Positions 15,717 through 23,280 of a DNA stretch of 64,000 nucleotides are shown here, piece by piece (position 1 is the stretch's first letter; the number at the start of each line of letters is the position of its first letter). Location of the stretch: positions 434,001 to 498,000 of the forward strand of contig NZ_JPSL02000039.1 in assembly GCF_000771745.2 (NCBI RefSeq), in the 5' to 3' direction. The translations under genes and the position numbers were made by a program. This DNA comes from Thermus filiformis. GTDB taxonomy: Bacteria; Deinococcota; Deinococci; Deinococcales; Thermaceae. The notes beneath the pieces were generated by a model. It saw only the letters and a program-made list of their open reading frames with translations. It did no database searches and was not told the origin of the DNA.

Positions 15717-17399
15717 CTAGTCTAAGGGGTCCTGTCCCAAAAGGGCGGTGAGGGGCCTCACCTCGAGGCTCCGCAGGCGGTTGACCGTGGCGGCGAGCTC
15801 CAGGGCCCGCACGGAGGCCGCCTCCGGGGCCTCTTCCAGGAGGAAGGGGTCGTCCAGGCGCGCCAGCTCCTCGGCCAGGACCCGCAGAGGGGTCTTCCCG
15901 TCCGCCCGGGCCGCCATCCGCTTGAGGAGGGCCCCCAGGGTCCGCACCTGGCCGTCCTCCAAAAGGTCCAAGGTGGAGAGGTCCACCGTCTCCTCGCCGA
16001 AGACCAGCTCCCTCAGACCCCGGCCCTTCACCCTTTCCTTCCGGCCCCGCCGGGGGTCAAAGCTTTCGGGCAAGGGGGCCCTCTCCCGGACGAAGAAAGG
16101 GACCGCCTCCCCAAAGCGGCGGCCCGTGGGGTGGGCCCTGGCCACCTCCCGGGCCCGCTCCGTGGCGTCCAGGGCCCGGTACTCCTCCATCAGGACCACG
16201 GTGTCCGCGAGCTCCAGGTAGTCCCCCACCCCGCCCACCACCAGGACCAGGGAGACGCCCAGGGCCTTCAGCTCCTCCACCCGGTCCAGAAGGGGGGTCA
16301 GGGTCTCCCGCTCCACCAGGACCTGCATCCGGGCGTCCCGCACCAGGAGGTTGGTGGCGGAGGTGTCCTCGTCCAAGAGGAGGAGGCGGCTTCCCGCCTC
16401 CAGGCCCTCCAGGATGCTGGCGGCCAGGCTGGTGGAGCCCGAGGCGTCCTGGGTGGAGAAGAAGGCGGTGGACCGGCCCCGGGGCAGGTGCTTGACGAAG
16501 GGCCTCAGGTCCACCCCCGCCACGCTCCGGCCGTCCTCGCTCTGGACCCGGAGGGCGCTCCTCTCCGTCACCACCCACTCCCGCCCGTCCCCGGGGACGT
16601 GGGGGTAGACCCCGCGGACCAGGGCCTCCAAAAGGGTGGTCTTCCCGTGGAACCCACCCCCGGTGATGAGGGTCAGGCCCCGGGGGAGGCCCATCCCCCG
16701 GACCTCCCCGTGGTGGGGGGTGTGGAAACGGACCTCGAGGCGGCCGGGGCTCAAGAAGGGCAGGGCGTCCTTCAGGGGCCGCTCGCTTACGCCGCTTTCC
16801 CGGGGGAGGAGGCTTCCATTGCCCACGAAGGCCAAAAGCCCCCTCTCGGCGAGCCGCTCCTGGATGTGGGCGTGGTCCTCCACCTGGTGGACGTGCCGCT
16901 CCAGGCCCTCCAAGGGGTAGCGAAGCTCGTGGAGAAGCTCCCCCAGGGCCCGGAAGAGCTTCTCCGCCTCCCGGCCCGCGATCCTGCGGCCGAAGGCGGG
17001 AAGCCCCACGCGGAAGCGGAGGTAGAGCCCCTTCTCCGTGTAGCGCGCCCCGGCCCGGCGCAAAACGGCCGGGCTTTCCACCCCCACGTAGACCCGGCCC
17101 GAGTGGCCCATCCCCTCTACCCGGGGAAGCCCCCTAAGGAGGGCCTTGAACCGCCGCAGGAGGAAGTCCTCCAGGGCCACCCGCCCCTCCTCCCGGCTGA
17201 AGAGGGGAGGGATGCCGTGGAAGGCGGGGGAAAGCCAGACCTCCGCCACGCTGGGGGTGGCGAAGGGGTCGCCCTGGACGTGGACCAGGCGGAGGGCGAA
17301 CCCTTCGCCCTGCCAGGTCCCCTTAAGGTCCTTGTAAAAGCCGTAGGGGCGTCCCTCGAGGGCGCGCGCCTTGTCCAGGAGGTCGGAAAACCGCCGCAC
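15717..17399 (-). CDS. ABC-class predicted ATPase (COG3044)
   Basis: This is a 560-residue soluble ATPase of the ABC class family PF09818. Walker A appears as GGGFHGKTTLLEAL near residue 250, Walker B as RLLLLDEDTSATNLLVRD near 340, followed by LVVGGVGDYLELADTVVLM. The N-terminal YGFYKDLKGTWQ motif is typical of the family. There is no membrane domain. The biological role of this family is not firmly known; RNA-related functions have been proposed for some members. It lies four bases after the GGDEF gene stop and four bases before the small membrane protein, so the three may be co-transcribed. Confidence 0.87.
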   Translation of the reverse strand: MRRFSDLLDKARALEGRPYGFYKDLKGTWQGEGFALRLVHVQGDPFATPSVAEVWLSPAFHGIPPLFSREEGRVALEDFLLRRFKALLRGLPRVEGMGHSGRVYVGVESPAVLRRAGARYTEKGLYLRFRVGLPAFGRRIAGREAEKLFRALGELLHELRYPLEGLERHVHQVEDHAHIQERLAERGLLAFVGNGSLLPRESGVSERPLKDALPFLSPGRLEVRFHTPHHGEVRGMGLPRGLTLITGGGFHGKTTLLEALVRGVYPHVPGDGREWVVTERSALRVQSEDGRSVAGVDLRPFVKHLPRGRSTAFFSTQDASGSTSLAASILEGLEAGSRLLLLDEDTSATNLLVRDARMQVLVERETLTPLLDRVEELKALGVSLVLVVGGVGDYLELADTVVLMEEYRALDATERAREVARAHPTGRRFGEAVPFFVRERAPLPESFDPRRGRKERVKGRGLRELVFGEETVDLSTLDLLEDGQVRTLGALLKRMAARADGKTPLRVLAEELARLDDPFLLEEAPEAASVRALELAATVNRLRSLEVRPLTALLGQDPLD

Positions 17400-17403
17400 C
17401 CCG

Positions 17404-18337
17404 CTATTTTAGCCGCTTCTGCCGGTACATCCGGGCATCGGCCTCGGCCCGTTTTACCGGGGCCCCCAGCTTGGCGCAAGCCAAGCTGGGGTGGTGGGAG
17501 ACCGCCGGGAAGCGGGCTCTCACCCGCTCGGCCAGGGCCTCCCCCTCCAGGCCCAGGTGGAGGGCGGCGAACTCGTCCCCGCCCACCCGGTAGACCCCGT
17601 CCCCCTCCCGGAGCTCCTCCTTGAGGACCCGGGCGAAGGCCTGGAGGTGCCGGTCCCCCGCCGCGTGCCCCTCCCGGTCGTTCACCGCCTTCAGCCCGTC
17701 CAGGTCCCAGAGGGAGACCCAAAGGGCGTTCCCCTCCCGTTGGGCCAGGGCGCGGTAGCGGTCGTAGTCCAGCTCCAAAGCCCGCCGGTTCCCCAGGCCC
17801 GTGAGAGGATCGTTGAGGGCCAGGGTGCCCAGGAGGGCCTGGAGGGCCTCGAGGCGGTTCAGGGTGAGGTGGACGCTCACCCCGGCGGCGGGCCAGGAGC
17901 ACCCCCGCCTCCATCAAAAGCCGCATCTTCGGGTCGGACCAGGGGGCAAGGAGGACCATCAGAAGCCCCAGCCCGCCCCCCACCCACCCCAGGTAAGCCC
18001 CCAAGGCGTAGACCCCCATGGCCAAGAAAGCGGCCACGGGAAGCCGCCACCCCTCCCCCACCAGCGCCCCGAGTCCCCCCTGGGGGAAGAGGACCAGGGT
18101 GTACAAGGCGGTGCCCACGGCCACCCCCAGGTGCGCCCCTAGGCTCAAGCGGGGGAAGCGGCGCCGGAGGAGGAAGGCGGGAAGCCAGGCCCCCCAGTAG
18201 GCCAAGGTGGCCCGCTGCATCGTTTCCTCCCCGTACCCGAAGGCGATGGGGGCCCAGACCAGGGGCACGAGGGAGAGCCACCAGTAGAGGCGGTGGTGCC
18301 AAAGCCAGACACCCTGGTCCTGCAGGGAGGGAGGCAT
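17404..18337 (-). pseudogene. membrane GGDEF diguanylate cyclase, interrupted by a frameshift
   Basis: The first part (18337 down to about 17884) encodes five or six membrane helices. The second part (from 17880) is a GGDEF domain with DPLTGLGNRRAL, the intact active-site GGDEF in YRVGGDEFAAL, and a C-terminal ADARMYRQK. The two parts are in different frames, and joining them needs removal of one base in the C4/G4 tract at 17880-17883. The upstream frame otherwise runs into the ATPase gene. The end of the GGDEF domain also contains an in-frame copy of the dispersed hairpin element, replacing the usual short strand after FPAVS. The gene may be inactive, a sequencing error, or slippage-decoded. 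A TAGATT box at 18345-18350 sits 7 nt before the ATG. Confidence 0.75.
17461..17494 (-). repeat. full dispersed hairpin element inside the GGDEF coding region
   Basis: Arms CCCCAGCTTGGC (17464-17475) and GCCAAGCTGGGG (17480-17491) are perfect 12-bp complements. The loop is GCAA on the plus strand and TTGC on the coding strand. Flanks GGTGG/GGCC match the copies at 59044-59127. Confidence 0.85.
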
Positions 18338-18344
18338 TTAGGCC

Positions 18345-18350
18345 AATCTA
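18345..18350 (-). promoter_or_regulatory. leaderless -10 box of the GGDEF gene
   Basis: TAGATT on the minus strand ends 7 nt before the ATG at 18337. No convincing -35 is seen. The remaining bases to 18456 hold no gene I can support. Confidence 0.5.
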
Positions 18351-18456
18351 CCGTCCAAGCGCCCTCCCCAAGGGTATTCCGCCTCACTTTTCTTCCGGTT
18401 TCCTTCTGTCTTCCCTGCGTACAGAACCCCTTGGGAAGCGGTCCATCAGAGCAGGA

Positions 18457-19206
18457 TCAGGCTCCCCCTTGGGCCTTAGGCCGCCAGCGGAGGAGCTTCT
18501 CCTCCAGCTTGCCGAAGAGGTAGAAGAGGAAGAGGACGAAGAGGACGATCAGGGCGATGAGGGCCAGGGAAAGCCGGGCGTTGTAGGTGCTCTGAGCGAA
18601 GGAGAGGAGGTAGCCGAGGCCGCGGCTTGCCGCCACGAACTCCCCCACCACCGCCCCGGTGAAGGCGAAGCCCACGGCCACCTTTAGGGAAGAGAGCACC
18701 CAGGCGGCGAGGGAAGGGAGGTAGACCTCCCTTAAAAGCCAGTACCGCCCCCCGCCCAGGGTGCGGACCCGCTCCAAAAGCCTGGGATCCACCTCCTTCA
18801 CCCCGCTGTACACCGCGAAGAAGACGAGGACGGAAACCAGGACCAGACTCAAGGCCACCTTGGAGGCCAGGCCGATGCCCAGCCAGATGACGAAGAGGGG
18901 GGCCAGGATCACCCGGGGGATGGCATTTAGGAGGAGCATCACCGGCTCTAGCAGGTCGGAAAAGAAGGGGCTGAAGGCGGCGAGGAGGCCCAGCCCGCCC
19001 CCAAGGAGGACCCCCCAGAAGAGGCCCAGGAGGGCGGCGGTGAAGGTGGCCTGGAGGTGGGGGAGGATCTCCCCCGTGCGGAAAAGGTCCACGAGGGTGA
19101 GGAGGACCTGGTGGGGTGGAGGGGCGTAGAGGGGATTCACAAGCCCCAAGGTGGCCAGGGCCTCCCAGAGAAGGAGGAGGGCGAAAAGACTCAAGGTGCG
19201 GCGCAC
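18457..19206 (-). CDS. SsuC/TauC-type ABC importer permease
   Basis: This is a 249-residue inner-membrane permease of the binding-protein-dependent family used for nitrate, sulfonates, taurine and thiamine precursors. It has six predicted helices. The EAA-like loop is in LGGGRYWLLREVYLPSLAAWVLSSLKVAVGFAFTGAVVGEF. It overlaps the ATPase gene by 16 bases and ends the operon. The substrate is set by the binding protein two genes upstream. Confidence 0.9.
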   Translation of the reverse strand: MRRTLSLFALLLLWEALATLGLVNPLYAPPPHQVLLTLVDLFRTGEILPHLQATFTAALLGLFWGVLLGGGLGLLAAFSPFFSDLLEPVMLLLNAIPRVILAPLFVIWLGIGLASKVALSLVLVSVLVFFAVYSGVKEVDPRLLERVRTLGGGRYWLLREVYLPSLAAWVLSSLKVAVGFAFTGAVVGEFVAASRGLGYLLSFAQSTYNARLSLALIALIVLFVLFLFYLFGKLEEKLLRWRPKAQGGA

Positions 19207-19937
19207 AGAGACACCTCCTCCAGGTCCTGCCAGAGCTTGCGCAAAAGGGGTCCAAACCGGGGGTCCGCCTTCACCCCCACCGGGTCCCGGGGCCTGGGCA
19301 GGGTAACGGGGTAGACCTCGGCGATGCGGGCCCTAGGGCCCTTGGAGAGGAGGTAGACCCGGTCGGCGAGGGCCAGAGCCTCCTCCAGGTCGTGGGTGAC
19401 CAGCAAGACGGCAATGCCTTCCCCCTCCACTAGGGCCAAGAGGTCGCGGGTGACCTGGGTCCTGAGGATGGCGTCCAGGCTGGCAAAGGGTTCGTCCATG
19501 AGGAGGAGCCTGGGCCGGAGGGCGAGGACCTGTGCCAGGGCCACCCGCTTGCGTTGCCCGCCGGAGAGCTGGTGGGGGTAGCGGTCCCCCAGGCCCTCGA
19601 GGCCCAGCCGCCTGAGCCAGGCCTCGGCCTCCTCCAGGGCCTTCCTCCGGGGCAGGCCGCGGATCCTCAGGCCCAGGGCCACGTTCTCCCGGGCGGTGCG
19701 CCAGGGGAGGAGGGCGTCCTCCTGGAAGAGGAAGCCCAGGGCCTCGAGGGGAAACGCCCGCCGCACCTCCCCCACCTGGGGCCGAAGGAGGCCGGCGATG
19801 ACCCGCAGGAGGGTGCTCTTGCCGCTCCCCGAGGGCCCCACCAGGCTCACGAACTCCCCCTCCCCCACCCGCAGGTCCACCCCCTCCAAGACGGGGGTGG
19901 CCCCGTAGCCCAGGACGAGGCCCCGCACCTCAAGCAC
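19191..19937 (-). CDS. SsuB/TauB-type ABC importer ATPase
   Basis: This is a 248-residue ATPase of the nitrate/sulfonate/taurine importer family. Walker A GPSGSGKST is near residue 38, the signature LSGGQRKRVALAQVLALRP is complete, Walker B is LLLMDEPFASLD and the switch is in VTHDLEEALALADRV. I chose GTG at 19937, which overlaps the stop of the binding-protein gene by 8 bases. The longer open frame to 20039 has no family similarity. Confidence 0.9.
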   Translation of the reverse strand: MLEVRGLVLGYGATPVLEGVDLRVGEGEFVSLVGPSGSGKSTLLRVIAGLLRPQVGEVRRAFPLEALGFLFQEDALLPWRTARENVALGLRIRGLPRRKALEEAEAWLRRLGLEGLGDRYPHQLSGGQRKRVALAQVLALRPRLLLMDEPFASLDAILRTQVTRDLLALVEGEGIAVLLVTHDLEEALALADRVYLLSKGPRARIAEVYPVTLPRPRDPVGVKADPRFGPLLRKLWQDLEEVSLCAAP

Positions 19938-20919
19938 CCAGCACCTCCAGGTCCAAAAGCCCCTCGAGGCGGAAGCCCGGGGGCAGAAGCCCCGCCTCCT
20001 GCTGGCTCTCCGCCACGCGGCGGGCGGCCTCCAGATCAATGCGGACCCCCTCGGGGTAGAGGTCCTTGCGGTAGCGCTCGATCACCGCCTTGAGCCGCGC
20101 CTCGTCCCCCCCGGCGATGAGGGCCTTGGGGAGGGTGTCGGCGATGAGGCGGGCATCGGCGGCGCGAACGAAGCGGAGGGCCCTTTCCAGGGCCCGGGCC
20201 AGGGCCCGCATCTCCTCGAGGCGGGCGGCGCGCTCCTCCCGCCGCACCGCCACCCCCATGAACTCGTAGGGCCCGCCCAGGTAGGCCCGGGCCTGCTTCA
20301 GGTCCATGAGGTTCACCAGTTCCCTCCCCCCGGCCTCCTTGAGGAGGGTGAGGGCGGGCTCCTGAACCATCCCCGCCCCCACGTGCCCAGCCTTCAGGGC
20401 CTCGTACAGGTTGGGGCCCAGGGTGGCGTACTGGACCCGGCGGGGATCCACCCCCGCCTTCTTCAGGAGGTAGACCAAAAGCACGTGGTCGGCGTTGCCC
20501 AGGGCGGAGACACCCACGGCCTTGCCCTCGAGGTCCCGCACCCCCTGGATCGGGCTTTTGGGCGCCGCGGCTAGGGCGAAGAGGGGAAGCCTCCCCGTGG
20601 AGCAGAACCGGAGGATGGGCGCCCCCTGCTGGTAGGCCTGCAGGGCGGCGTCCAGACTGGTGGCCGCGTAGTCCACCGCCTTACCCACCAAAAACTGTAG
20701 GGCCTGGCTTCCTCCTCGGGCGTACACGAGCTCCACGTCCAACCCCTCCTCGGCGAAGTAGCCCCGCCGCTGGGCCACCTCGTAGGGGATGATGCAAAGG
20801 AGCTGCGAGCAGAAGGCCAGGCGGATCCTCCTCCGGCCCCGCTGGCCCAAGGCCGCCCCACCCAAGGCCAGCCCCGCGATTCCCTGGATCACCACGCGCC
20901 GGTCCACGCAGCAACTCAT
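19930..20919 (-). CDS. NMT1/THI5-like ABC importer binding protein with Tat-like signal
   Basis: This is a 329-residue binding protein of the SsuA/ThiY/NMT1 superfamily. The N-terminus DRRVVIQGIAGLALGGAAL looks like a twin-arginine signal followed by a hydrophobic stretch. The mature part begins IRLAFCSQ and contains YEVAQRRGYFAEEGLDVELV, the typical family start, then DLEGKAVGVSALGNADHVLL. Ligands in this superfamily include sulfonates, taurine, pyrimidines and riboflavin, so I do not assign one. ATG at 20919 is chosen because a TTGACA / TAAATT promoter ends 8 nt before it. Confidence 0.87.
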   Translation of the reverse strand: MSCCVDRRVVIQGIAGLALGGAALGQRGRRRIRLAFCSQLLCIIPYEVAQRRGYFAEEGLDVELVYARGGSQALQFLVGKAVDYAATSLDAALQAYQQGAPILRFCSTGRLPLFALAAAPKSPIQGVRDLEGKAVGVSALGNADHVLLVYLLKKAGVDPRRVQYATLGPNLYEALKAGHVGAGMVQEPALTLLKEAGGRELVNLMDLKQARAYLGGPYEFMGVAVRREERAARLEEMRALARALERALRFVRAADARLIADTLPKALIAGGDEARLKAVIERYRKDLYPEGVRIDLEAARRVAESQQEAGLLPPGFRLEGLLDLEVLGA

Positions 20920-20927
20920 ACCCCTTA

Positions 20928-20955
20928 AATTTACCCATGAGCCTTTCCTTGTCAA
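20928..20955 (-). promoter_or_regulatory. leaderless promoter of the SsuABC-type operon
   Basis: On the minus strand, -35 TTGACA (20955-20950) and -10 TAAATT (20933-20928) are 16 nt apart. The -10 ends 8 nt before the ATG at 20919. Confidence 0.75.
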
Positions 20956-20992
20956 GGGTATACGCCACCCCTCGAGCCCGCGCCCTGCGGTC

Positions 20993-21745
20993 CTAAAAGG
21001 CCCGCACCTCCACCCCCGCCTCCTCCAGGGCCCGCCGCACCGCCCGGGCCACCTCGGGGGCGCGGGGGTTGTCCCCGTGGATGCAAAGCGTCTCCGCCCG
21101 CACCTCCACCTCTCCCCCGTCCAGGGCCTCCACCCTCCCCTCTAGGACCATGCGGAGGGCCCGGCGGGCCGCCTCCTCAGGGTCGGTGATCCAGCTCCCG
21201 GGCATGGACCGGGGGGCGAGCTGGCCGCTTTTGAGGTAGGCCCGCTCGGGAAAGGCCTCCAGGACCACCCGAAGCCCTGCCTGCCTGGCCTCCTCCTCGT
21301 ACACCGTCCCCGGCAGGACCACCAGGGGCACCCCCGGGTCAAAGGCCCGCACCGCCTGGGCGATGGCCCGGGCCGTCTCCCGGTCCCGGCAGGCCTTGAG
21401 GTAAAGGGCCCCGTGGGGCTTGACGTGGTGGAGGGGAAGGCCCTCGGCCCTCAGGAAGGCGTGGAGGGCCCCGATCTGGTAGAGGACATCCGCGTAGACC
21501 TCCTCCGGGGAAAGGGCCATCTCCCGGCGGCCGAAGCCCATAAGGTCGGGGAAGCCCGGGTGGGCCCCCACGGCCACGCGGTGGGCTTTGGCCCGGGCCA
21601 CCGCCTCCCGGATCCGGGTGGGGCTTCCCGCGTGGAAGCCGCAGGCCAGGTTGACCGAGGTCACCAGGGGGAAGAGGGCCTCGTCGTGGCCGTAGGTGTA
21701 GACCCCGTAGGACTCCCCCGCGTCCGCGTTCAGGTCTATCCTCAT
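20993..21745 (-). CDS. pxpA: 5-oxoprolinase subunit PxpA
   Basis: This is a 250-residue LamB/YcsF-family protein, the catalytic subunit that with PxpB and PxpC hydrolyses 5-oxoproline using ATP. The family start MRIDLNADAGESYG is followed by VNLACGFHAGSPTRIR, GAHPGFPD, VKPHGALYLKA and LCIHGDN near the C-terminus. It starts three bases after the aminotransferase stop, so they are co-transcribed. The B and C subunits are encoded as a fusion about 9 kb to the left. Confidence 0.93.
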   Translation of the reverse strand: MRIDLNADAGESYGVYTYGHDEALFPLVTSVNLACGFHAGSPTRIREAVARAKAHRVAVGAHPGFPDLMGFGRREMALSPEEVYADVLYQIGALHAFLRAEGLPLHHVKPHGALYLKACRDRETARAIAQAVRAFDPGVPLVVLPGTVYEEEARQAGLRVVLEAFPERAYLKSGQLAPRSMPGSWITDPEEAARRALRMVLEGRVEALDGGEVEVRAETLCIHGDNPRAPEVARAVRRALEEAGVEVRAF

Positions 21746-21748
21746 CCT

Positions 21749-23068
21749 TTACCCTGCCTCCACCTCGAGCCCCCGCAGGGCCCGGTCCAAGGCGGCCAGG
21801 CCCGCCTCGAGCTCCGCCTCCTTTAGGGTGAGGGGCGGGGCGATGATGAGGATGTTGTGCTTGGCCATGACGTAGACCCCCTCCCGCAGGAGGGCCCGCA
21901 CCAGGCCCTGCATGGCCGGGGAAAGGGGGGCGTGCCAGGGGGAGAGGGGCTCCTTGGTGGAGCGGTCCTTGACCAGCTCCAAGGCGAAGAAGGCCCCCAG
22001 GCCCCGCACCTCCCCGATGAAGGGGTGCTTCTGCCAGAGCGCCCCCAGCCCCTCCTTTAGCCAGGACTCCAGAAGCCGTCCCCGCTCAAAGAGGCCCTCC
22101 TCCAAATAGGCCTCCACCGCCGCAAGCCCCGCCGCCACGGCCAGGGGGTGGCCCGAGTAGGTGTGCCCCGCCCAAAGGACCTCCTGGTCAAACCGCCGGG
22201 CCAGGCCCTCCCGCACCAGGACGCCCCCCAGGGGCACGTAGGCCGAGGTCACCCCCTTGGCGAAGGTGATGAGGTCGGGGAGCACCCCCAGGCGCTGGGC
22301 GGCGAAGGGGGCCCCGGTGCGGCCGAACCCTGTCATCACCTCGTCAAAGACCAAGAGAATGCCGTACCGGTCCGCGATCCGGCGGACCCCCTCCAGGTAG
22401 CCCTCCGGGTAGACGATGACCCCGTTGGACCCCACCACGGGCTCGAGGAAGATCGCCGCCACCCGGGCCGGGTCCTCGTGGAGCAGGACCCGCTCCAGGT
22501 GGTCCAGGGCCCGGGCCACCTCCTCCTTCGGGTCCAGGGTGTAGAAGGGGGAACGGTAGGGGTAGGGGGCGAAGAAGTGAAGGGCGCCGGGGACGGCAGG
22601 CTCGGCGGCGAAGCGCCGGTTCTCCCCGGTGAGGGCGCTCGAGCCGTGGGTGGAGCCGTGGAAGGAGCGGTAGGCGGCCAGGACCTTGAACCGGCCCGTG
22701 AGCGTCCGGACCATCTTCAAGGCGTCCTCGTTGGCCTCCGTCCCCGAGGGGGTGAAAAAGACCCGGGCCCCCTCGGGCCAGGGGGAGAGCTCGGAAAGCC
22801 GCCGGGCCAGGAGGGCCCGCTTGTCGTGGAAGAAGGAGGGCGGGGCGTAACAGAGGGTCTGGGCCTGTTCTTGGATGGCCCGCACCACCCGGGGGTGGCC
22901 GTGGCCCAGGTTGACCGCCACCAGGCCGCTCGTCAGGTCCAGGTACCGCTTCCCCTCCTGGTCCACCAGGTACGCCCCCTCCCCGCGGACGATGAGGGGG
23001 GGGTTAAGGGCGGCCTGGGCCGACCAAGGGGTGAGGACGTGCGCCTTGTGCAGGGTATAGAGGTCCAT
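21749..23068 (-). CDS. class III (omega-type) aminotransferase
   Basis: This is a 439-residue PLP-dependent class III aminotransferase. It shows FFTPSGTEANEDALKMVR, the PLP Asp in LLVFDEVMTGFGRTG, and the Schiff-base Lys in ITFAKGVTSAYVPLGG. It resembles omega-amino acid, beta-alanine or taurine:pyruvate aminotransferases. The neighbouring sulfonate/taurine-type importer and 5-oxoprolinase would fit an amine or amino acid catabolic role, but that is inference. I chose ATG at 23068 because GGAGGTGGAG precedes it. The open frame upstream to 23119 is not conserved. Confidence 0.87.
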   Translation of the reverse strand: MDLYTLHKAHVLTPWSAQAALNPPLIVRGEGAYLVDQEGKRYLDLTSGLVAVNLGHGHPRVVRAIQEQAQTLCYAPPSFFHDKRALLARRLSELSPWPEGARVFFTPSGTEANEDALKMVRTLTGRFKVLAAYRSFHGSTHGSSALTGENRRFAAEPAVPGALHFFAPYPYRSPFYTLDPKEEVARALDHLERVLLHEDPARVAAIFLEPVVGSNGVIVYPEGYLEGVRRIADRYGILLVFDEVMTGFGRTGAPFAAQRLGVLPDLITFAKGVTSAYVPLGGVLVREGLARRFDQEVLWAGHTYSGHPLAVAAGLAAVEAYLEEGLFERGRLLESWLKEGLGALWQKHPFIGEVRGLGAFFALELVKDRSTKEPLSPWHAPLSPAMQGLVRALLREGVYVMAKHNILIIAPPLTLKEAELEAGLAALDRALRGLEVEAG

Positions 23069-23234
23069 CTCCACCTCCGCTCCCCGGGCAGGAAAGCCAG
23101 AGCCCGTCCCGTGGGGCATGTCCTAAGCATACTCCAGGCGCCCATGGGTGTATGGCCGCGCTTCATAACCAGGTGGCGGGGGCTATCCAGGGCAGGTTAG
23201 GTGCAACTGAACACTAGTCTGACAGGGCCCATAG

Positions 23235-23240
23235 TATACT
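23235..23240 (+). promoter_or_regulatory. -10 box of the large lipoprotein gene
   Basis: TATACT lies about 40 nt before the ATG at 23281, which is preceded by a strong AAAGGAGG. No good -35 was found at 16-18 nt. Confidence 0.5.
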
Positions 23241-23280
23241 CACACCCAAGGCCGGACCGGCCGACAAAGGAGGTACGCGT

